DNA of 64,000 bases, from NCBI GenBank assembly GCA_013398615.1, contig VZSR01003807.1, positions 10,932,214 to 10,996,213 on the forward strand, read 5' to 3'. The notes beneath the pieces are model-generated. The model saw only the letters and a list, made by a program, of their open reading frames with translations. It was not told where the DNA came from and made no database searches. The stretch comes from Brachypodius melanocephalos (taxonomy: Eukaryota; Chordata; Aves; Passeriformes; Pycnonotidae). The first letter of the stretch is position 1, and each line of letters starts with the position of its first letter. The position numbers were made by a program, and so were the translations under genes. Below are positions 63,906 through 64,000 of this stretch, in pieces.

Positions 63906-64000
63906 GGAAAATTTCTTCTCCTCCCTCAGTAATTTCTGCTATAGGCTTTTACCTCAAACTGTCCTGGGTTGTAGTATAGGATTAACACAAAGTATTCTAT

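Noticed and set aside
1..64000. CRISPR array, operon, phage or other prokaryotic defence system
   Set aside because: There are no spaced direct repeats of CRISPR type, no long or tightly packed open frames, and the CR1 elements show that this is bird nuclear DNA.

Overview
The window looks like non-coding nuclear DNA from a bird. The main evidence is a set of fragments of CR1, the dominant avian non-LTR retrotransposon. Several carry its diagnostic 3' end (the TTTGGGTTGGAA or TTCCAACC block next to ATTCTATGATTCT-type octamers) or the tail of its ORF2 protein (readable as GARLFSV..DRTRG or LPREAV..PTLEVF). The rest is AT-rich (roughly 35-38% G+C by eye), CpG-poor and full of homopolymer runs. 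There are no operons or other bacterial features. The bird order cannot be told from this sequence.

I find no protein-coding gene that I can support, no tRNA or rRNA gene, and no CRISPR array. The longest open frames are 145, 133, 126, 119 and 111 codons. None resembles a protein family I recognise, most overlap other open frames, and all are single blocks without convincing splice context. The window is best read as part of a gene desert or a very long intron.

Layout: 1-7350 is AT-rich unique sequence with four CR1 fragments (about 2485-2590 +, 2882-3085 -, 4798-4932 -, 6743-7350 +), the last being the longest. 7351-18784 is mostly unique sequence with a 30-bp tandem duplication (10106-10165), simple repeats and one CR1 fragment (16478-16722 -). 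18785-18996 is a 212-bp purine-only-rich minisatellite in three zones. 18997-33829 holds a (GA)n tract and the best-preserved minus-strand CR1 tail (27753-28200), which contains a perfect 12-bp inverted repeat. 33830-54500 has a run of 46 adenines, a short CR1 terminus (48124-48210) and several stretches with the look of conserved regulatory sequence. 54501-64000 contains an unexplained GC-richer block with the longest open frame (60030-60490), a CR1 fragment (62130-62262 -) and a CpG-clustered stretch at the right edge (63745-63905).

No new biological system is evident. The most useful leads are candidate conserved non-coding elements at about 14240-14640, 20430-20640, 33830-34140, 54060-54500 and 63720-63905, proposed from motif density and base composition only. 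A cross-species alignment would decide each of them.
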